From CAWJHE01 sp963842455 (GTDB taxonomy: Bacteria > Chloroflexota > Anaerolineae > Anaerolineales > UBA4823), in contig CAWJHE010000013.1 of assembly GCA_963842455.1 (NCBI GenBank), positions 1 through 64,000 of the forward strand: a DNA stretch of 64,000 bases. The letters run 5' to 3'. Shown piece by piece: positions 44,003 through 54,407 of the stretch (positions are counted from its first letter, which is position 1; each line of letters begins with the position of its first letter). The notes under the pieces were generated by a model. It was not told the DNA's origin. It ran no database searches and saw nothing but the letters and a program-made list of their open reading frames with translations. The translations under genes were made by a program, and so were the position numbers.

Positions 44003-47000
44003 ATGAAACAAAAAGCGTTAAAAATCTCAAATGGCGCAACGTCAACTGAAGGGGAACTCAAAATACCTGGAGGGAAACCTGTACTTTTATTTGGCGAAAC
44101 GTATTACAAAATTCAGAATAGCGATGCCATTCCACCTTTTCTGATCAGCATCGTAAGCAGCTCAAATCATTGGTTGTTCATATCTTCAAATGGTGGCCTT
44201 TCTGCTGGTCGGGTAAACGCAGATCAGGCTCTCTTTCCATATTACACAGAAGATAAAATAACCGACAACAATGATCATACCGGCAGTAAAACGATCTTAA
44301 GGGTTACAAAGGATGACCAGGTTCGATTTTGGGAGCCTTTTTCTGATCGATATTGTGGGCAATATGAAGTTGAAAGAAATTTGTACAAAAATGTTTCAGG
44401 GACTGCTCTGGTCTTTGAAGAAATCAATCATTCCCTGGAGCTACGCTGCCGGTATGCCTGGCGCACTGGAGAGCAATTTGGCTTTATCAAGACTGTATGG
44501 ATTGCAAACATAAGTTCGTCGAATACTGCCATCCATGTAGAGTTGCTTGACGGGCTGCAAAACATCTTGCCTGCCAATGTCACCGCTTCAACCCAAAACG
44601 ACTTCAGTTGTTTACTGGATGCTTACAAACGCAGTGAATTAGATCTCAGCACAGGTTTAGGCGTCTTTACAGTGAACTCAACCTTGACCGATTTGGCTGA
44701 ACCCAGCGAATCCTTGCTTGCTACGACAGTTTTTCATGTTGGATTAGATCAGGTAAATCACTTACTTTCTTCTACACAATTAGAACGATTCCGCTCAGGA
44801 TTAAATATCAATCCAGAAGATGAAGTGCGCGGTCGCCGGGGAGCATATTTCATTCATGCAAAAATACGACTGAATCCAGGTCAGGAATCATCCTGGCATA
44901 TCGTCGCAGACACTCATCAGGATTGGGCAGATATTGTTAATTTGATCAATAAATTGAGAATAAACTCTGACGAACTTTACCAGGAAATTGAGCAAGATAT
45001 ACAATCCAATGCAATCGAAATGCATCAAATTGTTGCCAGTGCCGATGGATGGCAAGTTGGTGCAGATAAACTTCGAACCATCCACCACTACGCCAATGTG
45101 ATGTTCAATGCGATGCGGGGAGGTATCTTCGCCGACCAATATTGGATTGACACAAATGATTTCAAAGATTTTGTGTTCACCCACCTTCGGCAAGCCCTGG
45201 AAATTCACAAAGATTTTTTTGCTGCTTTACCAAATAAAATCCAAGTTTGGGATCTGCACTCTATCGTTGACCAACAAGGGTCATCGGCTCTTTCCAGGTT
45301 GGGTTACACCTATCTCCCGCTCACTTTTAGCCGCCGTCATGGTGACCCAAGCCGTCCCTGGAACAAGTTCGCCATCAATATCAGGAAAACGGACGGTTCT
45401 GTGCGGCTGAATTATGAGGGAAATTGGCGCGACATTTTTCAGAATTGGGAAGCGCTGGCTTATTCTTTTCCAGAATTTGTCGAAGGAATGATCTTGACTT
45501 TTCTTAGCGCCACCACCATGGATGGTTACAATCCCTACCGGATCACCCGCTCAGGTTTAGATTGGGAGATCCCAGAACCTGGTAATCCATGGGCTAATAT
45601 CGGTTATTGGAGTGACCATCAGATCATCTACTTGCAAAAGTTGATGGAAATCAGTGAAAGGGTTCATCCTGGTCGACTAGATTCTTTCCTGGACCGCCCC
45701 ATCATAAGCTATGCCAATATCCCGTACCGCATTAAATCTTATCCTGAATTAGTAAAGGATCCATACAATACTATTCAATTTGATCATTCTACCGAAAAGA
45801 AAATTGATGAGCTAGTTGAAAAAATTGGCACAGATGGAAAATTGCTATTAACCCCAGATGATCAGGTTCTGCATACTTCGCTTGCAGAAAAACTACTCAC
45901 CCTCTTACTAGCAAAATTGGTTAATTTTGTACCGGAGGGTGGTATCTGGATGAACACACAACGCCCAGAGTGGAACGATGCAAATAATGCCCTGGTTGGG
46001 AAAGGATTATCCGTTGTCACGTTAAGTTACCTGCGGCGTTACGTCGTCTTCTGCCATGAACTATTCAGCAAAACAGCTATCATAAATCTGCAAATTAGCC
46101 AGGAAATCTGCCTGTTATTCAAGCATGTGAAAGCAATTCTTGAGCGCTTCGAACCCAATCTTGAGATTTCATTTGATGATAGGCAAAGACGCGCCATGAT
46201 GGATGCGCTTGGACTGGCAGGGAGCGACTATCGCTGGAATGTTTACACGCATGGTTTTTCAGGTGAATTATCCACTCTCTCAAGGGATGATTTGCTGAAT
46301 TTTCTTAAGTTAGCTCAAAATCATATTGAGCATTCTTTGCGCGCGAACCAGCGCAGAGATAATCTCTACCATACATACAATATCCTGCATTTCGGTGAAG
46401 AAACCTCAACAATCAGTCATTTGCAGGAAATGCTCGAGGGGCAGGTCGCCATTCTTTCATCAGGAATGCTATCAGGTGAAGAATCGCTTGAGGTATTGCG
46501 AAGTTTACGGAATAGCTCTTTATACTGCAATGACCGGAACACTTATCTTCTTTATCCAGACAAGAACTTGCCAGGTTTTTTGGAAAAAAATAGTCTCAAA
46601 GCAGAACAAGTAAAGAATTTACAGTTAGCCTCACTTTTGGCAGATTCGCACGATAAAACTTTGTTTGTTCGGGATATAGATGGTAACTATCATTTCAGCG
46701 GACAATTACACAACCTCAAAGATGTTTACCAAGCACTTGAAATCCTGTCAAAACAGTCGCAATATGTTGAACTGGTCGCTGCCGAAAGCAAGAAAATTGC
46801 CACGCTATTTGAAGATACATTCCACCACACTGAGTTCACAGGCAGATCCGGCACTTTCTTTGCCTATGAAGGACTTGGCAGCATCTACTGGCACATGGTT
46901 TCAAAATTACTCCTGGTTACCCAGGAAATTGCGTTGCGTTACCGTCGTGAAGAGTTCGTGAAAGATTTGGTAGAAAGATATTTTGAGATTAGCTCTGGGC

Positions 47001-47474
47001 TTGGATTCAACAAATCCCCCTCTGTTTTTGGCGCTTTTCCAACGGATCCATACTCGCACAGTCCTAAAGGGCAAGGAGCACGGCAGCCTGGAATGACAGG
47101 TGTGGTGAAGGAAGAAGTAATTGCCCGACAGGCTGAAGTTGGGCTGGTAATTGAAAATGGTCGTCTCACATTCAATTCTTTCTTTATTGATCCAAAAGAG
47201 TTGCTAAAGGCATCCGAGCTTTTTGATTATCAGGATGTTCGTGGAAAACATCAGCAAATTAACTTGAGCGCCAGGCTGCCTGGGCTTCACTGTTTGTGAG
47301 ACCCCTATTGTTATTCAATTAACCAAAAAACCACATATTGAAATTCACAAAACAGATGGAGAAATCGTTAAGATTGATGGCGATTGTCTGGATGCAGAAA
47401 ACAGCCAGCATATATTCCAACGAGATGGGACAATTCATCATTTGAAGGTTTACGTAAACGAGCCATCGCCTTAG
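44003..47474 (+). CDS. GH94-clan (GH-Q) beta-glucan phosphorylase-like protein, 3' frameshift
   Basis: A very large (~1156 residues after correction) soluble protein. It has the architecture of glycoside phosphorylases of the GH94/GH149/GH161 kind: an N-terminal beta-sandwich with FISSNGGLSAGRVNADQALF, then SRRHGDPSRPWNKFAINIRK, TTMDGYNPYRITRSGLDWE and RPEWNDANNALVGKG. Length and context fit beta-1,3-oligoglucan phosphorylases (GH149 or GH161) best. They release glucose 1-phosphate from imported oligomers, but assignment by eye is tentative. The frame stops at 47299. With one base removed near 47285 it continues FTVCETPIVIQLTKKPHIEI and ends at 47474, which resembles the family's C-terminus. 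Confidence 0.6.
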
Positions 47475-47511
47475 GCTGAATAGACCGTCTAAATCAAAAC
47501 AATAACCCAAT

Positions 47512-47651
47512 ATAAGCTAATCGCACTTCGTGGGCTATGCAAAATGACTTGTGAGCTTATTTCAAGAAAGAAATCTCTGCGCACTCTGCGTCTCTGCGAG
47601 AGATAAGAAATTCTTTGCGTACTTTGCGACTTTGCGAGAGATCAAAAAAGA
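47512..47651 (+). repeat. intergenic repeat, left copy
   Basis: This starts ATAAGCTAATCGCACTTCGT and contains CAAAATGA. It ends in two versions of a TCTGCG/TTTGCG-rich unit closing in TGCGAGAGAT, then A-rich sequence (AAAAAAGAA). The copy at 51803-51905 has the same order with one TGCG unit block fewer. The TGCG units themselves are degenerate tandem repeats. No open reading frame or transposase is involved, so it is a small dispersed non-coding repeat. Confidence 0.65.
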
Positions 47652-47753
47652 AAATCCTGATTATGATAATTAGGGTTTTCTTATTGATTTAAACGCAAAA
47701 GAACCTCACGCGAACTATCACAACCTGCTAAGTCTTAACCCCATTTTTTATCC

Positions 47754-47802
47754 TTGACAATCTCCTCTGTTATATGTTATTAATATCCTATGTTTATCCT
47801 AT
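47754..47802 (+). promoter_or_regulatory. promoter and operator-like direct repeats of the PadR operon
   Basis: TTGACA at 47754-47759 is followed 17 bases later by TTATTA (47777-47782), a plausible -35/-10 pair. Directly after it, TATCCTAT occurs twice (47784-47791 and 47795-47802), 11 bases apart, i.e. on the same face of the helix. This is a likely autoregulatory site for the PadR protein starting at 47822. Confidence 0.55.
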
Positions 47803-47821
47803 CCTACTTAATGGAGCGTCT

Positions 47822-48388
47822 ATGGACTTGCGCGCAACCATCCTCGGCTTTCTAAGCTGGAAGCCTCTATCCGGCTACGACCTGAAAAAGATACTAAGCG
47901 AATCGGACATCTTTTACTGGTCGGGCAATAACAACCAGGTTTACAAAAACCTGCTCGAGCTGCAAAAAGACGGGCTGGTCACCTACCAGGTGCAGCCGCA
48001 GGAGAGCCTGCCAGCCAAGAAGATCTATTCGATCACAGAAAAAGGACTGGCCGAGTTGCAAAACAGCCTGCAAGCCACGCCAGATCTACCAGAGCTGCAC
48101 AAGAATTTCCTAATCCAGCTGGCCTGGTGCGATCTGCTCTCCGATGAGCAGTTAATCGAGTTGCTGGAACGCTACGAATCCGAAGTCGAGCAGCGTTTGA
48201 AGTTATACCAGGGTCAGGCCGAGACTACTGGCGCTTGGCCAAAGCGTTCGAAACGAGAGGTAAATCTGTGGAGGCGCATTCACCAAAACCTGTTGGATAC
48301 ATTTCAGACCGAGCTAGCCTGGACACGTCAGACCATGCTTGATTTACGAGAGAAAAACTATTTGAAAGACAACGAGGCAAAACCATGA
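47822..48388 (+). CDS. PadR family transcriptional regulator
   Basis: A 188-residue PadR repressor. The winged helix from MDLRATILGFLSWKPLSGYD includes YKNLLELQKDGLVTYQVQPQ and KKIYSITEKGLAELQ. A helical C-terminal dimerisation region follows (LIQLAWCDLLSDEQLIELLE). The start at 47822 has ATGGAGCGTCT before it; the longer reading from 47774 would begin inside the promoter. It overlaps the EF-Ts-like gene by four bases (ATGA). PadR proteins release DNA on binding phenolic or other small ligands; the ligand here is unknown. Confidence 0.9.
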   Translation: MDLRATILGFLSWKPLSGYDLKKILSESDIFYWSGNNNQVYKNLLELQKDGLVTYQVQPQESLPAKKIYSITEKGLAELQNSLQATPDLPELHKNFLIQLAWCDLLSDEQLIELLERYESEVEQRLKLYQGQAETTGAWPKRSKREVNLWRRIHQNLLDTFQTELAWTRQTMLDLREKNYLKDNEAKP

Positions 48389-48999
48389 ACAGAAAAGAGA
48401 CCATCTTACAGTTACGTCAAGAGACCGGTGTAGGCGTGATGCAATGCAGCCAGATCCTGGAGCAATCCGGGCAGGATTTTGAGCAGGCATTGGCTTTACT
48501 ACGTGAGATTGCAGCCTCCAAAGCCATCAAACAAAACGGGCGCGATGCGCAAGAAGGTAAAATCGAGTTGTATGCGCACAACAACGGGCGCATCGGCGTG
48601 ATGGTAGAGATCAATACCGAGACAGAATTTGCCAGCCGATCGACGCCGTTCCTGGATTTTACCCACGAAATCGCTTTGCAGATTGCTGCCTCCACACCGC
48701 TCTATGTTAGCGAAGCCGATATCCCTGCACAGGTTCTTGATGAGCTGGTTTCAGAAACCACCTCCAAAGCCCACCTCGCTGGGAAACCGCAACCGGTGAT
48801 TGACAAGATTGTCAACGGTATGGTAGAAAAATACAAGAAAGAGAAGGTGCTGCTCAACCAGGGCTATATCCGCAACGAAGACCTGACCATCGCCCAATTG
48901 CTGCAGCAAAAAATTGCGCAGACCGGCGAGAATATCATCATCCGCCGCTTCGAGCGCTGGGAGATTGCACCCGACTCTGAAATCACCGCAACCAGCTGA
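48385..48999 (+). CDS. elongation factor Ts paralogue
   Basis: A 204-residue EF-Ts homologue. The N-terminal UBA-like module (LRQETGVGVMQCSQILEQSG) is followed by the core domain (GRIGVMVEINTETEFASRST). The C-terminal TIAQLLQQKIAQTGENIIIR and RRFERWE are as in EF-Ts. In ordinary EF-Ts the second block carries TDFVA(R/K), the contact with EF-Tu; here it reads TEFASR. Ordinary tsf sits beside rpsB; this one is translationally coupled to a PadR regulator and followed by a GH3 gene. It is therefore probably a second, specialised copy, and I do not give it the name tsf. Confidence 0.85.
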   Translation: MNRKETILQLRQETGVGVMQCSQILEQSGQDFEQALALLREIAASKAIKQNGRDAQEGKIELYAHNNGRIGVMVEINTETEFASRSTPFLDFTHEIALQIAASTPLYVSEADIPAQVLDELVSETTSKAHLAGKPQPVIDKIVNGMVEKYKKEKVLLNQGYIRNEDLTIAQLLQQKIAQTGENIIIRRFERWEIAPDSEITATS

Positions 49000-49011
49000 A
49001 AAAAGGTGACC

Positions 49012-51446
49012 ATGCAGGACATCCAGCACTTCATCGCACAAATGACCCTCGAAGAAAAGGCTTGCCTGTGTTCCGGTAAGGATATGTGGAACCTGAAAAG
49101 CCTGGAACGGCTTGGTATCGCCTCCATCATGGTGGCAGATGGTCCGCATGGCTTGCGCAAACAACCCGAGGATGCCGGTATTGCTGGGCTCAACCCCAGC
49201 CTGCCGGCTACCTGCTTCCCAACCGCTTCCGCCCTGGCATCTACCTGGAACCGGGATTTGATCTACCAGGTAGGTCAGGCGTTGGGCGAAGCGTGTTTAC
49301 ATGAGAATGTGAGCGTGCTGCTGGGACCGGGGGTCAATATCAAGCGCTCTCCCTTGTGCGGGCGCAACTTCGAATACTACTCCGAAGACCCTTTCCTGGC
49401 AGGCGAGCTGGCCAGCAGCTTTATTCTGGGCGTGCAAAGCCAGGGCGTGGGTACTTCGCTCAAGCATTTTGCCGCCAACAACCAGGAATATCGCCGCATG
49501 ACCTGCGATTCGATCGTAGATGAGCGCGCCTTACGCGAAATCTACTTGCTGCCGTTCGAGATCGCAGTCAAGAAAGCCCAGCCTTGGACGGTTATGTGTT
49601 CCTATAACCGCATTAATGGCATCTACGCCAGTGAGCACCGTCAGCTCATGACGGAAATCTTGAGAGATGAGTGGGGCTACCAGGGATTGGTGCTCACGGA
49701 TTGGGGGGCGATGAACGACCCTGTGCTAGCGCTGAATGCTGGAGTCGATCTGGAAATGCCAGGTGCGCCGAACGGGAACCAGGCGCAGATTGTGGCGGCT
49801 GTGCATTCTGGGGAGATGGATCAAGCTGACCTGGACCGCTCAGTAGCACGCATTCTAGAGCTGGTGATGAAGGCACAGGCCGCCCAACCGGCAAACGCAC
49901 CCTTAGACCTGGATGCTCAGCACGCCGTGGCTCGGCGTGTGGCTGGAGAAGGCGTGGTGCTGCTCAAAAACGAAAACGATCTATTGCCGTTGCAGGGGAA
50001 CGCCCGCATCGCCCTGATCGGTCGTTTTGCCAAACAGCCGCGTTACCAAGGCGCTGGCAGCTCTCAGGTTAATCCGACCCGGTTGGAAAATCTGCATGAG
50101 GAGCTGAGGAAGCTGGTGGGTGAAGCCAACGTACTCTATGCACCAGGTTATGACGAAAAAGGCGAGAGCAGTGAAAATCTGCTGCAGGCAGCCGAGGAAG
50201 TTGCCCAAAAAGCGGACGTGGTCGTGATTTGCGCCGGTTTGACCGAGATGGATGAAATCGAAGGAATCGATCGCCGGCACATGCAATTGCCACCTGGGCA
50301 CAACACGCTCATCGAGCGCCTGTCTACCATCCATGAGAAAGTGGTAATAGTGCTCAGCAACGGAGCGCCGGTAGAGATGCCCTGGGTACAAGCTGTATCA
50401 GCCATCCTGGAAGGCTACCTGGGCGGGCAAGCTGGCGGCGGTGCGATGGCAGATATCTTGTTGGGCAAAGTTAACCCCAGCGGCAAACTTGCCGAGACCT
50501 TCCCGCTCGCTTTTACAGATACACCTGCACAACCGTACCCCGGTGGACCTGTCACGGTCCCTTACCTCGAGAGCCTGTATGTGGGTTACCGCTTTTACGA
50601 TAGCGCCAAAGTCGCAGTGCTTTTTCCCTTTGGGCATGGGTTGAGTTTTACCAGCTTTGCCTACCGAGACCTGGAAGTTGCTCAGGAGGGTGAAATGGTT
50701 TCCGTATCCTTCAAGATTCAGAATACAGGCGAGCGCAACGGGAAGGAAATCGCCCAAGTCTACGTGAAGGACCTGCACGCCAGCCAGTTTCGCCCCGACA
50801 AAGAACTCAAGGGGTTTGCCAAAGTGGAGCTCGAGCCAGACCAGGAAAGTCATGTGTACTATACAGCTGGACCGGCGCGCTTTTGCCTTTTATGATGCAC
50901 ACTGCCATACCTGGGTCGTCGAAGAGGGAGACTTCGAAATCCTGGTCGGCGCTTCATCCCGGGATATCCGCCTATCAGCCATGATACACATAAGCGGCGA
51001 TAAAGAAAAAGCTCACCCCGAAGATATAACGAGGCTGGCGGTATACTTCCATCCAACACAGGAACGCGGCTTCCGCCGTGGTTTCAGACAACTGGATTTC
51101 GAAGCCTTGCTAGGCAAACCGCTCCCGCCGAATCAAATCACAAGGTAAAGGTAACTTCACGCTCAACACCCCCCTGGAAGACATGACCGTAACCTTCGCC
51201 GGCAGGTTATTCCATCGCTTGATCAGCTATTTCTCCACAAAAATGACCGATATCGCAGATGACACCCCCACGGGTGCTATGGTACGCGCCTCCCTGCGTG
51301 AAAATCCCTTGCGCAGCCTGCTGATGCCCGGCAGCCCCCTCACCCGCCCACAGCTCGAAGCCATCCTGATGATGTTCAACGGGAAATCCCTGAAGGGCAT
51401 ACAAACACTGATCCAAACAAGGAGAAATCATGGAAGACTGGCCTGA
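49012..51446 (+). CDS. GH3 beta-glucosidase, two frameshifts
   Basis: Glycoside hydrolase family 3, ~810 residues after correction. The (alpha/beta)8 domain has KHFAANNQEYRR and nucleophile D230 in LVLTDWGAMND. The alpha/beta sandwich domain and a fibronectin-III-like domain (EIAQVYVKDLHASQFRPDKE) follow. Frame breaks lie near 50866 (restoring LDRRAFAFYDAHCHTWVVEE) and near 51125 (restoring GKGNFTLNTPLEDMTVTFAG); both are +1. The restored C-terminus ends at 51446 (NGKSLKGIQTLIQTRRNHGR), common in Chloroflexota and Firmicutes GH3 enzymes. Start ATG at 49012 follows AAAAGGTGACC. No signal peptide: cytoplasmic hydrolysis of beta-gluco-oligosaccharides is expected. Confidence 0.9.
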
Positions 51447-51678
51447 ATTGGAAGACGCCTACGACCAACGTGAGCAGGAAAAAATGGAATATGTCCGCGC
51501 CCTCAAAGCTAAGATGTTCGTCAGCAAAGTCGAAGAAGAACTCAACCAAAGGGCAGAGATTCTCGAGCAGATGGAACCCTGGCAGCATCTAGATACGCGT
51601 CTGCACGAGCTCGCTGCTGAGGTCGGATCACACGTTATGCGCCTGTTGAAGCAGATGAGCATGGCTTATTATCACTAA
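51430..51678 (+). CDS. small helical protein downstream of GH3
   Basis: An 82-residue, highly charged, mostly alpha-helical protein starting MEDWPELEDAYDQREQEKME. AAGGAGAAATC stands just upstream, an excellent ribosome site, and the gene overlaps the last codons of the GH3 gene by 17 bases. Residues ~10-60 could form a coiled coil (ALKAKMFVSKVEEELNQRAE). No family recognised; translational coupling suggests a role with the GH3 enzyme. Confidence 0.6.
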   Translation: MEDWPELEDAYDQREQEKMEYVRALKAKMFVSKVEEELNQRAEILEQMEPWQHLDTRLHELAAEVGSHVMRLLKQMSMAYYH

Positions 51679-51802
51679 AAGAGACGCTGGTAGAAGCATT
51701 TCGCCTGGGTCCCTATTCAAAGCCCAACCTTAAACCCCTGCCAGGGATACCCCTCGAGTAAGTGGTGTAATCACAGGCTTTCACTGGTGGCGATTCCCAC
51801 CG

Positions 51803-51905
51803 ATAAGCTTTTCGCACTTTGTGGTCCATACAAAATGATCCGTGAGATAGATTTTCCAAAAATTTGCTGCGTTCTCTGCGATCTCTGCGAGAGATCAAAA
51901 AAGAA
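51803..51905 (+). repeat. intergenic repeat, right copy
   Basis: Starts ATAAGCTTTTCGCACTTTGT, then CAAAATGA and the GTTCTCTGCGATCTCTGCGA block with GAGATCAAAAAAGAA at the end. It lines up with 47512-47651 over its whole length except for one missing TGCG-type block. The two copies are in the same orientation and bracket the PadR / EF-Ts / GH3 / 82-residue operon. Confidence 0.65.
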
Positions 51906-51940
51906 GTGGAACAAAACAAGATCGATGATCAAGGAGACTC

Positions 51941-52699
51941 ATGACAGATCCGCTTGATCATAAGATATTCTGGCAAATTCACTGTGAACTGCCGCGTGAA
52001 GCTCCGGGTAGCGATGCTTCCACCCTTAAGGCGTTCTCCATGCTGCCCAACCTGCCTGCTCGGCCAAGCATCCTTGACATCGGTTGTGGACCTGGCGCTC
52101 AAACAATCGCCCTGGCGCTCGCCAGCCAGGCTGAGATTACTGCAGTTGATACACACGAACCCTTCCTGGACGACCTCGTGAGTCGTGCAACCCAGGCTGG
52201 TGTGGCTGGACGTATCCATCCGATCAACGCTTCGATGTTCGAGCTGAAATTCGACCAGCTATTCGATTTGATCTGGTCGGAGGGTACTGTATACATTATG
52301 GGCTTCGAGCGTGGCCTGCGCGAATGGCGCCGACTGTTAAAGCCAGGTGGTTTTATCGCCGTCACCGAGCTCTCCTGGATTAAACCGGATCCGCCTGAGA
52401 CCCCACGGCGTTTTTGGATGAATGACTACCCTGGGATGGGGACGGTAGATGACAACCTGAGACGTATGTCATCAGCAGGTTATCGAGAGATTGGACATTT
52501 CACTTTGCCTGAAAGCGACTGGTGGGATAATTACTACCATCCCATGTCCACGCGCATCGCTGCCTTACGAGAGCAATACCGCGATGATCCAGGAGCCCAG
52601 CAACACCTTGATAGTGAGAAAGCGGAAATAGACTTGTACCGCCAATTTTCAGACTGGTATGGGTATGTCTTTTACATAGGCCAGGCTGAAACCGGGTGA
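51941..52699 (+). CDS. class I SAM-dependent methyltransferase
   Basis: A 252-residue Rossmann-fold methyltransferase. Motif I is ILDIGCGPGAQT at residues 44-55, and an acidic residue ends strand 2 (ITAVDTHEPF). Later strands include DLIWSEGTVYIMG and LKPGGFIAVTELSW. It matches general methyltransferases of the Methyltransf_11/25 type; the substrate cannot be told. AAGGAGACTC precedes the ATG. It starts right after the right copy of the intergenic repeat. Confidence 0.88.
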   Translation: MTDPLDHKIFWQIHCELPREAPGSDASTLKAFSMLPNLPARPSILDIGCGPGAQTIALALASQAEITAVDTHEPFLDDLVSRATQAGVAGRIHPINASMFELKFDQLFDLIWSEGTVYIMGFERGLREWRRLLKPGGFIAVTELSWIKPDPPETPRRFWMNDYPGMGTVDDNLRRMSSAGYREIGHFTLPESDWWDNYYHPMSTRIAALREQYRDDPGAQQHLDSEKAEIDLYRQFSDWYGYVFYIGQAETG

Positions 52700-52860
52700 A
52701 ACCAACCATAGCACGGCCTGAATGGGGTTACTCTCGTACCAGCTGATAATAATCAGACTGTGTACTATGCCCCTCCGGATATGAACCATGCGAGTTACAT
52801 CTTGTCCAGATAGGCTAACGATGCGGGTTTCGTTATATAATTTGACAATGAGGCCAACAC

Positions 52861-54407
52861 ATGTCTAACGAAACCAACCCGCAATCAAACGGTGAAGCGA
52901 TGCCTGCAAATACTCAGCAAGCCAATCTTTTCGAATTGCTGTTCGAACGAATGCCGATGGGTGTTGCTATCCTCGACCGACAATTTCATATTCAGCGTTT
53001 CAACCCAACATGGGGGGATTTCGCAGTGCGTTACGCTCCCCTGACGGGTGCTCCACTCGCGCCTGGCGTGGGGTATTTCAACCATCTTCCGGGCAGCGAA
53101 AGCAGTATCTTACCGCTCTTTGAACGAGTCCTGGCAGGCGAGATCGTGCATGAAAGCAACATTCGCCTGGAATCAGGCGGAATTGCAACTTTCTGGAATG
53201 TCGTCCTTGCCCCACTCAAAGAAAATTCAGAAATTGTTGGTATTTTGAACATGGCGGTAGATGTAACTGAGCAGGTGCAGTTTCGCCAGACTCTAGAACA
53301 ACGTGTCGAAGCACGCACCCAGGAACTACAGGTTTTATTGGATGTCTCGGCAACCGCCAACCCGCGGTGAACCTGGCTGACGCCCTAGAGAAAACCTTGG
53401 ATCGGGTGGTTGCACTGGTGAAAGCCTCTCGGGTCGGGGTGATGCTGCTGGATGAACTCACCAACCAATTAACCCCTTACATTCTTCGCCCAGAACAGGT
53501 GCTGGATCCTGAGGCTTTATCTGAAATCGTTGCCATCTGCCAGGCCATGCTTGAGCGTGGCGAAGCCAAGTATATCGCCCCGGACATTGATAAGGGGCTG
53601 CTTGAACCCGGGGCTTTATTGCCCATTCAAACACGGGAGAGCCAGCTAGGTGTATTGGTGATCATCGGACCGGAAGGAGGTTTCTTCAGCGAGTCGCAAC
53701 TTGCCTTGTTCCAGTCCATCGCCGACCAATTGGGTGTTACCATTAAAAACGCAAGGTTGTTCTACCAGGTAAAGCAAGCCGCCATCGCTGCCGAGCGCAA
53801 CCGCCTTGCTCGCGATCTGCATGATGCTGTCACACAGACACTTTTTTCTGCCAGCATGATCGCTGATGTCTTGCCTAGAATTTGGGAGCGAAACCCTGTT
53901 GATGGCCGCCGCAGATTGGAAGAATTGCGGGAATTAACCCGCGGCGCCTTATCGGAGATGCGCACCCTACTAGTAGAACTGCGTCCCGCTGCACTTGTCG
54001 ATACCGACCTGGGTGATCTGATTGGACACCAGGTTAATGCCTTCACTGCCCGATCACGCCTGCCCACATCTTATGAATGCAATTGTATCCAAAACCCACC
54101 GTCGGAAATCAAAGAAGCCTTTTACCGTATCATCCAGGAAGCCCTCAACAACATCGCCAAGCACGCTGAGGCAACCCAGGTAAAGGTACGCCTGAATTGC
54201 TTGCCTGAAAAGGCAGAATTATTGGTGGAAGACAACGGAATAGGTTTTGAGCCGCTGGAAAACAACTTTGAAGGGCTGGGATTGGGCATTATGCGCGAAC
54301 GCGCCCGTAGTGTGAACGCACAACTTAATATATGCAGCCAGATGCAAGGCGGTACCCATCTAAAGCTGCTTTGGACGAACTCAAACCAGGAGTATAAAAA
54401 TGACTGA
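52861..54407 (+). CDS. PAS-GAF NarL-type sensor histidine kinase, frameshifted
   Basis: A soluble sensor kinase of ~515 residues split at about 53360. The first frame has a PAS domain (LLFERMPMGVAILDRQFHIQ, then GILNMAVDVTEQVQF) and the start of a helix (LQVLLDVSATAN). The second frame has the rest of that helix (NLADALEKTLDRVVALVKAS), a GAF domain, and HisKA_3 with the histidine in RNRLARDLHDAVTQTLFSAS. The HATPase has VEDNGIGFEP and GLGLGIMRERA. This break is the only one in the window not of the +1 type (it is -1 or +2). It overlaps its response regulator by 8 bases. The signal is likely cytoplasmic. Confidence 0.87.

Larger units (their letters stand above)
47475..47821. other. 347-base intergenic region
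   Basis: No gene seen. It holds the left copy of an intergenic repeat (47512-47651) followed by the PadR-gene promoter and a pair of TATCCTAT direct repeats (47754-47802), which are listed separately. It separates the beta-glucan genes from the PadR/EF-Ts/GH3 operon. Confidence 0.6.

Noticed and set aside
47581..47651. CRISPR-like array
   Set aside because: The TGCG-rich units are short, degenerate and adjacent, with no unique spacers of constant length.
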